From: Xanthostigma xanthostigma
Lineage: Eukaryota > Arthropoda > Insecta > Raphidioptera > Raphidiidae
Reading direction: 5' to 3'
Assembly (NCBI GenBank): GCA_963575645.1
Contig: OY754466.1
Coordinates: 5,620,001 to 5,684,000 of the forward strand
DNA: 64,000 nt
The first letter of the stretch is position 1; every line of letters starts with the position of its first letter. This document shows positions 34,495 to 44,827 of the stretch, piece after piece. The position numbers and the translations under genes were made by a program. The notes below the pieces were generated by a model. The model did not search any database and had not been told where the DNA came from. It saw nothing but the letters and a program-made list of their open reading frames with translations.

Positions 34495-35240
34495 ACTAAT
34501 AAATTAAAAAAATAAATAAAAAACAAGCTTATATCAACGCACCAAAAAGAAGAAAATAAGTTTGTTCTCTTCTATAACGTTTAAAGCGTGAGACACTCAC
34601 TGTCTCGATATTTCGTTTAATTAAGTGTCCCACGCTTTTAAACGTTATAGAAGAGAACACTAGATTTATTTGAAAATAAAAGTATAATATTACAAAAAAA
34701 CACGCTTATATAGCAATACACCAAGAAGTAGAAAATACATTTCTTTCTCTTCTACAGCGTTTAAAAGCGTGAGACACTCGCTGTCTCGATATTTCGTTTA
34801 ATTAAGTGTCCCACGCTTTTAAACGTTATAGAAGAGAACACTATTTATTTGAAAATAAAAATATAATATTACAAAACAAAACACCCTTATAGCAACACAC
34901 CAAAAAGTGAAAATACATTTCTTTTTCTTCTATAGCGTTTAAAACCGTGGGACAATCACTGTATCGATATTTCATTTAATTTAGTGTCCCACGCTTTTAA
35001 ATGTTATAGAAGAGAACACTATTTATTTGAAAATAAAAATATAATATTACAAAAAAAACACGTTTAGGTATAGCAACACACCGAAAAGTAGAAAATACAT
35101 ATTTTCTTTCTCTTCTACAGCGTCAAATGTCCCACGCTTTTAAAAGCTATAAAAGAAGAAGAAATGTATCTACTACTTTTGAGTGCGTTGCTATAAGAGT
35201 GTTTTTTGTGATATATTTAATTTTCAAATTTTTAGTAATT
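34495..35240. repeat. Tandem array of about 180-bp hairpin units (foldback family)
   Basis: Three complete units and one truncated unit, with anchors near 34570, 34750, 34927 and 35111. Each complete unit has inverted arms of about 45 bp: TCTTCTATAACGTTTAAA and GCGTGAGACACT on one side, AGTGTCCCACGC and TTTAAACGTTATAGAAGA on the other, around a TCGATATTTCG-containing loop. Units are linked by spacers with AACACGCTTATATAGCAA and CCAAGAAGTAGAAAATAC. The outermost spacers are inverted relative to each other, so the whole array is also a large foldback. A related single hairpin lies at 53141-53430. Confidence 0.75.
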
Positions 35241-35478
35241 ATTTATTGTATTTAAATTCTAAATAACCCATGACTCGTTTTTCTACCATTAAAACCGTCA
35301 GATCTACCACATGTTTTCATATTTATTTTTTCACTTGCTACAAGTTATTGAGAGAAATATTTGGACTTCGATTTGAGATAATATGTTGACGACTTATCCG
35401 AACGCATATGAGTGTTTCATTAATGAGATGAGATCGAATCCTATACAAAAATTTAAATCTAGATTTATGGCATTAATC
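35241..35478. other. Spacer, nothing recognised
   Basis: No coding pattern or repeat boundary. Confidence 0.3.
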
Positions 35479-35486
35479 ATGTAGGT

Positions 35487-35745
35487 CAGCGGTTCTCAAA
35501 CTTTTTTGGAGACGGACACGGAACCCTTTTGGAAAGCGAATTACTTTACGGAACCCTACAATAAAACAAAAATGTCTTTATGTGCATTCTTGTTCAATCT
35601 AACAGTTACTTATTAGTGTATTTGCCATAAGGCACTTACACTATTGGCGTCGGTCGGATGGCGGGACCTAGGGGTCGGACCAAAATTTCTCGACGTTTCA
35701 TAACTTTCTAAGAAGTTTGGCACCATTTTTGGAAAAGTATGTTTA

Positions 35746-35779
<34 letters not shown>

Positions 35780-36629
35780 TTAGCACGATAACTCTCGACA
35801 GACTTAATCGATTTAAACGAAATTTGGTCCACACGTTGGAATCCATCACCGCACGAAGCCTATTTAAAATGGGCCCAATCGGGCCATGTTAAGGGTGGTA
35901 TTTAGGGGTTGAAAAAAGTTTTCGGGCCCAAAAATACCGAAAAAATTATCAGAATAGTTTCAAATTTAAAATTTAACCCTTTAGTAATTATTAAAATGTA
36001 CTGCTAAAATTTTAAAAAAATCGGCCCGACAGGACCGGACTTACAAATTTTATGAAAACGCAAGTTTACCGATATGGATTTACATGCTGAAGGGTGTATA
36101 TAATTTGGTACAGATGTTGAATTGATATATAGTATTGAAATTAAGTAAAAAAATGTTGTTTTAAGGGGTGTATTAAGGGGTAATTTTCTTTATTTTGTCC
36201 AAAAACAAAGTTAAATTCATATAATAAAGCCACACTGCCTATAAAAGCAAATACACTATATTGTCGGCAGGGTTTCGCACTGCGACCCGAGTTTTTAATA
36301 TTATTATAATCCGAAATAAAAATAGAAATACAAATTGACAGTGCAAAAAATTCTCGAATTTATGTTTTGTTCATATAACTATAGCGCCTTATCTCAGAGG
36401 CGGCTTTTATCAAAGGGACTGCGCGCACACAAGTAGATACCTATCGGCGGTGGCATAGTACAATAATTGTACTGTGGTGGCGACTAAGTTCGGCTGCGTC
36501 TCGTGATACACCGCCTCAAACAGAGAGCGAGAGAGAGGTGTTTTTAATATTTTTCTAAATTCTTGCGGAGACCCCACAGGGGTTTCGCGGAACCCTGGGG
36601 TTCCGCGGAGCACACTTTGAGAATGGCTG
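35487..36629. mobile_element. Non-autonomous hAT element with perfect 8-bp target duplication
   Basis: 1143 bp. Ends CAGCGGTTCTCAAAC and its inverse GTTTGAGAATGG-type end CACTTTGAGAATGGCTG. An 8-bp duplication ATGTAGGT flanks it exactly (35479-35486 and 36630-36637). CAG-GGTTCTCAAAC ends with 8-bp duplications are typical of hAT elements. Inside is an (AT)n tract at 35752-35776 and no transposase frame. A second hAT-like right end, GGTTGAGAATCACTG, occurs alone at about 37797-37811. Confidence 0.8.
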
Positions 36630-36637
36630 ATGTAGGT

Positions 36638-37050
36638 AATAATTTCATCTTAAACGTTACCATTCTAAATTCGTCCGGTTAATATTGTTGTTATTCTACA
36701 GTAGGCTAGTTTTTCACTGATCCATTAACAATAAGTATATAAGACACAATGGGCCGGTGGACCGGTGGCGGCGGCCAGGTCGGACTGCGCCCCCCGCGGG
36801 AATACATTACCCAACGTGCCAGGAACAGCTACACCGCTCTCTCTCACTTTATATTATTATGCGAGCGCATTAACCGAAATATGTCAGAGATGCGAACGGA
36901 CCATTAAAATAACACGTCGCCACAGCGCGGTCGAACTATTATAGATATCATACAGATATTCTAGAATGATAAACGAAGAAGCGAGTTATGAAGAAACTTT
37001 TTTTGAAGTAAAACTTCTTTACGCACGCTTGACTTGGGGAGTAAGCTGGT
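36638..37050. other. Spacer with a GC-rich patch
   Basis: 36750-36820 is GC-rich (GGTGGCGGCGGCCAGGTC) but has no recognisable coding frame. 37003-37020 carries a MITE-end-like GAAGTAAAACTTCTTTA. Confidence 0.35.
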
Positions 37051-37545
37051 GAATGCGTGACGAGAGCGTTACGAAAAGTGTGATTGGGCGTTACGCGAAC
37101 GGTGATTGACTTGGAATGCGTGACGAGAGCGTTACGAAAAGTGTGATTGGGCGTTACGCGAACGGTGATCAGACTTGGAATGCGTGACGAGAGCGTTACG
37201 AAAAACGTGATCGGGCGTTACGCGAACGGTGATTGACTTGGAATGCGTGACGAGAGCGTTACGAAAAGTGTGATCTGGCGTTACGCGAACGGTGATTACA
37301 CTTGGAATGCGTGACGAGAGCGTTACGAAAAGTGTGATCTGGCGTTACGCGAACGGTGATTACACTTGAAATGCGTGACGAGAGCGTTACGAAAAGCGTG
37401 AACGGGCGTTACGCGAACGGTGATTGATTTGGAATGCGTGACGAGAGCGTTACGAAAAACGTGATCGGGCGTTACGCGAACGGTGATTGACTTGGAATGC
37501 GTGACGAGACCGTTACGAAAAGTGTGATCGGGCGAGGCGAACGCA
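37051..37545 (+). repeat. Minisatellite, about 63-bp unit, eight full copies plus a partial
   Basis: Unit start GAATGCGTGACGAGAG recurs at about 37051, 37114, 37178, 37241, 37305, 37369, 37432 and 37495. Each unit contains GCGTTACGAAAA, GTGTGAT, GGGCGTTACGCGAACGGTGA. Divergence between units is low and concentrated in a few positions (GATTGGG, GATCTGG, GAACGGG). The repeated TTACG and its inverse CGTAA words make each unit partly self-complementary. Confidence 0.88.
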
Positions 37546-38040
37546 AGTTGAGAGGGAGATATAAGTTAGTGAAGATAGAAAGAGAGAGAGTTACGTTTTG
37601 TATATTACTGTAGGGGCAAGAGAGAGGTGCGCGCGCACATTTTCTTTCTCATTCTAGTTGCTGGCATCGTAGTGTCATAAGCAGCGTTCCTTTTTCCTTG
37701 TCTATTTTCTCCCTCTACTAATATTTTGAGACATACTCTATCGAATAAAAAGCGAATCATCGAAATCGGTTAATATTCAAATTTGGCGGCACAGTGGTTG
37801 AGAATCACTGATCTATATTATAATTAAAAGAAATTGGTAACTCAAAAGATAGCGAACAACCAGTGCAGAACAATTGCGTATTTTAAATTCTTTGTAGTTG
37901 GCAGTCCTGGCTATTCATTTATCCATTAATTTATAATCAGTTGGCAATTATAAAATCCTTTATCTGTAAAGCAACCGTCTTCACTGTTCAACGACGCGAA
38001 ATCGATGGCTCGGTTATAATGACGCATAGGCTGTCCTCGA
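37546..38040. other. Region after the minisatellite
   Basis: No gene. Contains a purine-rich GAAAGAGAGAGAG patch, a piece of the 29688 repeat (ACTCTATCGAATAAAAA near 37737) and an isolated hAT-like end at about 37797-37811. Confidence 0.35.
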
Positions 38041-38385
38041 TGTGACGAACCCATATACTTTTATTCTATACCGAGCATAGGAATAAAATCGCATTCGAAC
38101 CATTAGGGTGCAAACATATACTTCTGTCTTTTTTTACGCCGTAAGCACTGGTGTATCCAAGAGGGCAAAACAAGCACGGGGATCCGGCTTAAGAAATTTC
38201 TAATTTGCTCCCTCCTGGGCCAAAAGCTGGGTACGCCCATGTTAACGTCATAGAAAAAGACAAAGTTTTTGAAACAGAGATACTTTATTCAGATTGAATG
38301 CAAGTACATCAACCAATCCTATCATCGGAGAAAGTAGGGAATTACAACGAAGAAAGAGACGCAGATAATATATTTTCGATAAGCT
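38041..38385 (+). repeat. Dispersed repeat with TACGCCGTAAGCACTGG, copy 1
   Basis: Shares TACGCCGTAAGCACTGG, CTTAAGAAATTTCTAATTTG, CCCATGTTAACGTCATAG and CCAATCCTATCATCGGAGAA with copies at 38838-39210 (direct) and 50930-51345 (inverse). No coding capacity; class unknown. Confidence 0.65.
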
Positions 38386-38837
38386 TTGTTGCTAGAGCCT
38401 CTAGCACTGTATTTGAACACTATCTCACTAATTTTTCTTTTTGGAGTTTACTCCTTCAGAAAAGATTTTGAGTTATAAGGCTAGAGGACACTATGTATTT
38501 ATTACGCACTGCAGACAACGTAAATACATACGAAATTGTCTTTTATTATATTATTATATCCTTGTGGATCGTATACTACCGTACTGCTGCTGCCATCGCG
38601 CTCTATTATTATACCATATAAAAGAATAGCACGAGATTATTCCAACGCATGAATAATAACGAACCGAATGCAATCGAACACTAAGGACGATATTCCATTG
38701 CGCGACCACACGAAATAAAAGGCTTTTGATGTGACATCATCAGGAGAGATTATTAAAAAGTAATATAATGGCGAAAAGAATGTGTATCATGAATTTTGGC
38801 TGTGTTTTACATACAGTGTGTCTTCGAAAATATTTCA
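38386..38837. other. Spacer between two direct repeat copies
   Basis: No gene recognised; short open frames lack motifs. Confidence 0.3.
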
Positions 38838-39210
38838 GAAATTTAAGTTTTGATCTGAGGAACGACATTGTAACATTCTATACTGAGGATAGTAATAAAA
38901 TCGCAATCGAACCATTAGGGTGCAAACATATATTTCTGTCTTTTTTACGCCGTAAGCACTGGCGTATCTTAAGAAATTTCTTATTTGCCCCCTCCTGGGC
39001 CAAAAGCTAGGTACGCCCATGTTAACGTCATAGAAGAAGACAAAGTTTTTGAAAGATACTTTATTCGGATTGAATGCAAGTGCATCAACCAATCCTATCA
39101 TCGGAGAAATCATAGGGAATTCCATCGAAGAATATATTTTCGATACTCTTTGTTGCCTTCACTCACCGCACATTGAGTAGATAGACAATGATTCATATAG
39201 TAAATTATTA
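38838..39210 (+). repeat. Dispersed repeat with TACGCCGTAAGCACTGG, copy 2
   Basis: Direct copy, about 800 bp downstream of copy 1, with a 30-40 bp deletion after GCACTGGCGTAT relative to copies 1 and 3. The right part (CTCACCGCACATTGAGTAG) is shared with the inverse copy at 50930. Confidence 0.65.
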
Positions 39211-39353
39211 AATATATGATTTAAACGATAGACTCACCAAGTTAATGACGCAAGAAGTTAACTGGTTACAAGTGGAGCGATTCGACTGCCATCTAGTTCT
39301 GAAAAAAGTATGCAATATATTATTTATTGCAATGTTTTAAATCTATACTAATA

Positions 39354-40165
39354 CTGGCGGTCCGGTCCGGTTTCATCCGGGTGTGATAGATACCCATATA
39401 TATGCAAAATGTATTTCGTTTGCAGTCAGGCGTCTGAACTAATAGCTCTGAGCAAATTCTACCAGATTTGCTTCTGAACTAAGAGCTTTGCGCAGATTCT
39501 ATCAGATGTCGCTACTTGGTACTAAAACAATTTTTTTGTTTGCTTCTGAACTAATAGCTTTAAGCAAATTCTCTCAGATGTCGCTGCATGTTACTAAAAT
39601 CGTTTTTTTTTTTTAAGAAAACACCGTAATTTTGTACAAAGTATTTAATAAGATAAGATTTTGTTGTCACATTTTAAAAGTAAGTTACAATTTTACATAT
39701 TTTTATATACTGGTTCCTTATTAATTACCTAGTGCTATTATTTTTTCAATATTTTGATACTAATTAATTATTTTGAAAGAATTTTACATAAAGCGAATTA
39801 GAAATTAATTATTAATTATTTTTTATACTTTTTAGATCCGTTCTGAAGAAGATCCAAATCCGGATCGAAACGTTAATGTATTAATTATATTTTTTGTTAA
39901 TATATTGTCTAAAAAATTGGTCGATAATTTTATTTATTGAAGAATTACCTAGTTCCTAGTGGAATAAACTTACTAATGCTAACTTGAATGTTGTTTATTA
40001 GTATTCTTATGCGTTACCATTATTATTTTTTTTTGTATATAGGGAAAAGTTTAAAAAAACCTACGCTAGGAAAGTATTTAATAAAAACTACCCTATAGCA
40101 TAAGTTGGACCAAATTACAAAATTTCATTAAAATCGGTTCAGTGGTTTCGGCACCTATTTTATAG
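39354..40165 (-). mobile_element. Helitron group 2, split by a later insertion
   Basis: Reverse copy. The 3' end is at 39354 (CTGGCGGTCC, with CTAG altered) and the body matches 20263-20646 in reverse until 39651. Homology resumes at 40071 and runs to about 40165. The interruption, 39652-40070, is flanked by a 14-bp duplication. Confidence 0.6.
39652..40070. mobile_element. Retroposon-like insertion with 14-bp target duplication
   Basis: The 14-mer AAAGTATTTAATAA occurs at 39638-39651 and again at 40071-40084, while the related Helitron copies have it once (in similar form). The 419-bp insert has no inverted ends, which with the long target duplication suggests target-primed retrotransposition. 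It contains CTGAAGA...GGATCGAAACG (39845-39875) and a segment with GTCGATAATTTTATTTATTG that is also present near 48415 and 51785-51890. Possibly a Penelope-like or LINE fragment; unproven. Confidence 0.55.
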
Positions 40166-40264
40166 AGAGCCGTGCAAAAGATTCAGTACTGATTCATTCT
40201 GGAAAAATTTAATTAGTTCTGAGTAGACTTCTTAAAGAGGTTGTCAATATTTCAAGATGTGATT

Positions 40265-40476
40265 AGGCCTAGCACACATGAAGAGCGTTCAACGCGCGTT
40301 GGCTCAACGCGCGTTTACAATTTCTATACAATTGTATAGAACTGTTTACATGATAACGCGCGTTGGTGGCGCGTTGAACGCGCATTATCATATAAACAGT
40401 TCTATACAATTGTATAGAAATTGTAAACGCGCGTTGGGCCAACGCGCGTTGAACGCTCTTCATGTGTGCTAGGCCT
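40265..40476. mobile_element. Near-perfect palindromic MITE, 212 bp
   Basis: The whole element is one inverted repeat: AGGCCTAGCACACATGAAG at the left, its exact inverse at the right, with only a few mismatches near the centre (about 40372). Words GCGCGTTGG and ACGCGCGTT recur. Because of the palindrome both strands show almost the same 64-codon open frame, which is an artefact. Superfamily not assigned. Confidence 0.78.
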
Positions 40477-40933
40477 GAAACTTATCGGCCCGCTTCTGAT
40501 AACAATGTAGGTAATTACGAAAGTTAAAGATCGTCTGTTATGGAGTTATTTTAGAAAGTTAAAGCCATCCTGCATCCAAACTCCCACAGAATATTATAGA
40601 GGTATACATGCAATATTTTTATATAAAAATCTTTTTGATGCCAGTTTTAACATCTACTTCTATATACCATTTATCTTTCACTGTCTCTGTGTGGTACACC
40701 TTTACAATGACTCTAGCTTTAGGGTGACGGTAGAAGTTCAATTTTTGATGCGAAACATCCAATGGCGCGTTTGGTTGGGAGTAAAACCGTGCAATAGAAG
40801 CGACATTTTTATGGGAGAACGTTACGTTTTTCAGTTACTAGTTAAACCGCTAGATGACAGCGCGTAACGCTTGCTGTGTTAGATTGTAACATGGCTTTTG
40901 TTGACGGTGACGGTAACAGAGATTTATTAGTTA
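40477..40933. other. Spacer, nothing recognised
   Basis: No gene or repeat boundary. Confidence 0.3.
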
Positions 40934-41179
40934 CTAGCAGCCCGGTCCGGCTTCGCCCGAATTTGTAGATTATCACCGTTTTTTCGTCGACTTACGTTGC
41001 AAAATGTATCTTCACGAAAAGCGCTTTTATTTTAACGCGATAATATATAGCCAATGTCCATCCTGAAGGTCCATTATAAATATTGAGGAAAAAATGTTTG
41101 AAATCGGATGAGTAGTTTTGGAGATTACCTCCTTCATCCAAACTTACAAACTTCACCTCCTTATAATATTAGCTCTAGA
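40934..41179 (-). mobile_element. Non-autonomous Helitron, group 2 relative
   Basis: Reverse copy: CTAG at 40934-40937 followed by the inverted stem CCCGGTCCGGCTTCGCCCG; the 5' end near 41179 reads CCTTATAATATTAG on the plus strand. Shares CGACTTACG and CTCCAAAACTAC-type sequence with 48726-48897. Confidence 0.6.
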
Positions 41180-42151
41180 GACTAGAATAGTCACTTAGGT
41201 GGCGCTGCTAATAACAAAGTTGCAGTGTCCATAGGGCTTTAGGAAGTGTCCTGGTCCGTAGAGTGCCCATAGGCTTTGTAACTTCAAATTTGGCAAGCTT
41301 AAATTTATGTTTCACGTCTGCCAGGTGTCTCACGACGGTTCCCCATTTTTTTTACCAATAAATATTTTTGTAACACTACGTCTTAAAAAGCCACGCCGCC
41401 ACTGGTGTACTCTGGTGGTCATGTAGAGAAAGAAGGCAGCGGAGCGTATGAACTAGAAAGTAGTGTTCTTGTTAAAAAACTTAAATTAATAAATGTGTTG
41501 AATTAAATAAAAAATTGTTACATTTTTAAATTAAATTTAATTAACACTTCTCATTTTCAGAAATGTAAAATTTCAAACTTGGCATAAATTAATAATTTCA
41601 AATAAATATGTACATACCTTGTATGTTTTCAGAATTTTTGTATACGAGAACAGCTGAATCGATTTGATGAAACTTATAGTACACTCTCTATACTGGCTAT
41701 ATTCTAACTTAGGCTATACTTCTTATCCGGTTACTATCAAGTTAAGATAAAGTTTCTGTCAAAACTGACAAAACGAGCGAAGCTGCGCATAGACCCTAGT
41801 ATTATATTTTAAGTTTCAGTAAACCAGTCAACTCATTACTCTGCAGTTACAACGAGAAAAAAATGCTCGTCCCAAAACTCGCGATCAGAAAATCCGTGAA
41901 AACTGTGGTTTAAACACATTGCCGCACCCAATTTGTGTTTCATTTTTCTTTATTTCGTTGTCAATGATAGCGTAATATGGCACATAAAAGCCGGTTACAA
42001 TACTGTCTCCAATCTCCATACCTTCTATTACTGGCAGAACAGGAATATTAAAATTGGAAGGAGGCAGAGCGTGGCTTTATCTACAGTCCTGACTTGAAAA
42101 CATCGATATTTCTTTACTCTATCTTTAAATTTAATATGAATCTATACTATA
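41180..42151. other. AT-rich region, no gene recognised
   Basis: No coding pattern. 41640-41800 contains phrases typical of decayed repeats (GAATCGATTTGATGAAACTT), without boundaries. Confidence 0.3.
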
Positions 42152-42486
42152 CTAGCGGTCCCGCCCGGTTACACCCGGGTGCAAAAGAACGAATGAGTAC
42201 GCACGTTCATCTTAGTTTACCGAGATGAATGTTGTGTCCAAATTCATAATGATCGAAGTTTCCGTTCAATAGTTTTTGTCGGACGGACAAATGTTGAGTT
42301 ATATTTTGGAACATTTTTCATTGATGCTCCGCTCATATTGGTCGTAGCGTGATATTATATAGCCTACAGCCTTCCTCGATAAATGAGTAATGCAACAAAA
42401 AAAAAATTTCAATTCGAACCAGTAGTTCCTGAGATTACGCGTTCAACCAAACAAACAAACTCTTCAGCTTTATATATTAGTATAGA
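42152..42486 (-). mobile_element. Helitron group 2, left half of a head-to-head pair
   Basis: Reverse copy of 335 bp: CTAG at 42152-42155 with the inverted stem CCCGCCCGGTTACACCCGGG, and the 5' end TTTATATATTAGTATAGA finishing at 42486 (TC on the minus strand). It joins directly to the forward copy at 42487. Confidence 0.72.
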
Positions 42487-42824
42487 TAAAGCTGAAGAGT
42501 GTGTTTGTTTGTTTGGTTGAACGCACTAATCTCAGGAACTACTGGCTCGAATTGATTTTTTTTTTTTTTTGTTGGATAGTCCATTTATCGAGAAAGGCTG
42601 TAGGCTATATAATATCACGCTACGACCAATAGGAGCAGAGCATCAATGAAAAATGTAACTCAAAATTTGTCCGTCCGACAAAAACTTTTTAACGGTAACT
42701 CCGATCATCATGAAATTTGGACACAACATTCATCTCGGTAAACTAAGATGAATGTGCGCACTCATGTCCCTCCACCCCCCCATTCGTTCTTTTGCACTCG
42801 GGTGAAATCAGGAGGGACCGCTAG
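42487..42824 (+). mobile_element. Helitron group 2, right half of a head-to-head pair
   Basis: Forward copy that lacks about the first dozen bases of the 5' end and then parallels the left copy for about 330 bp, ending GGGACCGCTAG (CTAG 42821-42824) followed by T. The arms differ by scattered substitutions and a CACCCCCCCATT insertion near 42773. Together the halves form an inverted repeat of about 335-bp arms with no spacer. Confidence 0.72.
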
Positions 42825-43834
42825 TGTAGTATTATATAATTAAAATTAATGTTCCGAAATAAATTCTTTAAATGATTGTGAAAACCGACTCAAAATCGAT
42901 TGTGTAATTTAGAAGAACTAAGCGAACAAACAGACAGACGCGGATAGCGACTTTGTTTTATAGACGGGAGTTATTATGATGCCGATGAAGCTACGCCCGG
43001 GCCTCTTCTAATTTTAATGCAACTGCATAGCACGAACTGCGTTCTGCTTAACACAATTTATAAAAATACATTATATTGTTATTCTGTAATATTTCGTTAG
43101 CGTTCATTTTGACAACAATGACGCGTTTGAACGTCAACCATTTTATAATATGCATGATAACGTTCAATTGTTTGCGAACGACGCGTCACTGTTTTGTTTT
43201 TTGGTTTAGATGTCGTTTTGTTTTTGGTCTGTTTCGAATGAAATTCAATTTCATACAAAAAAATAGAAAGTTTTGCGAACGTCAATTATTTTATTTGTTT
43301 TTTTTTCAATTGTTTGAGTTGTGTGTTGCAATTTAAGGGGAATAAAAGTTCCTAAAATAAAAGGTGGAAGTTTGTAAACATTATGAATTTTTGTAAACAA
43401 TGATGCATCAAATTTCTTATCAATCTATATAACGTATATGATAGGTATACCTATGCAATTGTTTTTACAAACGTCAAAATAATGTATTTTGTATTTCGAA
43501 TATTATTGACATCACTAGCACATAAAACATATTATAAATTGATGTCATAATTTTGATTTTCTAAAAATGCCGATGTTTAAAAAATGTTTTTCCAGAATTT
43601 TACCTAGCAATGAATATAGTAGCCAGAGTGCCCGTCGGCAAAAATTTTATTGATACATACAGTTCTCCCCAAACTTTGTATATGGCTTCATTAGGCTGAC
43701 ACCTATTTCCTCTATGACTTTTCTTGATTTTGGGGCGTTTTCCCTCTAAACTTTCCGAAAGATGTCGTTTTGACGACATGTAAAAATTTATAGATACTAT
43801 TTGTTTTTTTTTAATTGGATAGCTTAAAAACTTC
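42825..43834. other. AT-rich region, no gene recognised
   Basis: A minus-strand open frame of 110 codons (43600-43932) overlaps the hairpin at 43835 and shows no domain; it is not annotated as a gene. Confidence 0.35.
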
Positions 43835-43986
43835 AACCAAAACACTAAAATAATGTTCTCTGACAAATAACATGAACTATTTAAAATGTCTGACACCTCG
43901 AAAATGTCGACCATATTCGAGGTGTCAGACATTTCAAATGGTTTCTTGTTATTTGTCAGAGAACATTATTTTGGCGTTTTGGTTAT
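43835..43986. repeat. Long hairpin, about 68-bp arms
   Basis: Arms 43835-43902 and 43916-43986 are inverted copies with few differences (both contain AATGTTCTCTGACAAATAAC and AAATGTCTGACACCTCGAA), around a 13-nt loop. Could be a small MITE or a hairpin-RNA source; flanks show no clear target duplication. Confidence 0.6.
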
Positions 43987-44264
43987 GGATAACACATCTA
44001 AATTTATTTATATATTTTAGAAAAAAATGTTTAGATATATCAAAAAATTTTGAAGTACCTACGCCTATTTAATTACTATCACGTTTTATGTAGGTACATA
44101 CTTATATTGGTTAAACGTTATTTTACACATTTTAGTGACCCTTTTTTGAAGGAGGTTTTTGTGAAAAATATTTTTTTCTGAAAAGTTGCTGAAATTAATA
44201 TGGGACCAACTTTGTAGCATTTTGAAGTTGGAATGGTCCCGTCGCCCAACTGGCTGAAATTTTT
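43987..44264. repeat. Mosaic of fragments of other repeats
   Basis: 44130-44205 resembles the start of the 29688 repeat (GACCCTTTTTTGAAGGAGG, AAAGTTGCTGAA). 44222-44262 resembles part of 31030 and 52385 (GAAGTTGGAATGGTCCCGTC). Confidence 0.45.
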
Positions 44265-44827
44265 GACGTGATAACGTCTTATAAATTGATGAATCACCAA
44301 TCTTATAAATTGATGAAACACCGGCTGCATGCACGAAAAAGTGTAACGGTCGTAACGTTCCGCCTGACCCTGTGCGTGCTTTTCTCGAAAACGGCCCTAA
44401 CGATTTGGATGAAATTTACTGAAAAGGGATTTTGGGGGGCAAAAAATCGTTTTAGCTAGGTCTCATCTCTCGAAAAAATCGTTTTCATACAAATTTTATC
44501 ATTATAAAAATCAATTTTTTGACGTATGAAAATACTTAAATATTGTAAGTAGGTTTTGGAATTTTATATAAACAATGAAACAATTGTTTTCAAAATATTA
44601 TGACAATTAATCTTTGAGACTTAAAATAAATACGAAAGAAAGAAAGTTAAAAAAAACAATTATTATTATAGGTGGTGAGTATTTTAATACATAAAATTAA
44701 CCTAAATTTGAATCGAAAGATGCAATATCATAGATTCGAATTATTATATGTAGAATTTAGGTTATGTATTACGGAATACGTTATCACGTAAAACTATCGT
44801 CCGTAAACCGACTTTACAGACAACCAA
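44265..44827. mobile_element. Helentron-like element, copy d
   Basis: 563 bp from GACGTGATAACGTC to CAGACAACCAA, flanked by T runs. Contains TTATAAATTGATGA twice and CACCGGCTGCATGCACG. Its left 490 bp match, in inverse orientation, the right part of the composite at 61387-62110. No coding capacity. Confidence 0.68.

Noticed and set aside
37051-37545. Possible CRISPR-like direct repeats
   Set aside because: The repeats are contiguous minisatellite units of about 63 bp without unique spacers, in a eukaryotic context.
39845-39875. Functional hammerhead ribozyme
   Set aside because: Core words CTGAAGA and GAAAC are present, but stem II has a bulged base and the flanks do not form stem I; kept only as a weak hint.
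40269-40472. Two nearly identical 64-residue proteins encoded on opposite strands
   Set aside because: Artefact of the 212-bp palindrome; no initiation context or homology.
43600-43932. 110-codon minus-strand open frame with a basic stretch
   Set aside because: Overlaps the hairpin at 43835-43986 and resembles no family I can name.
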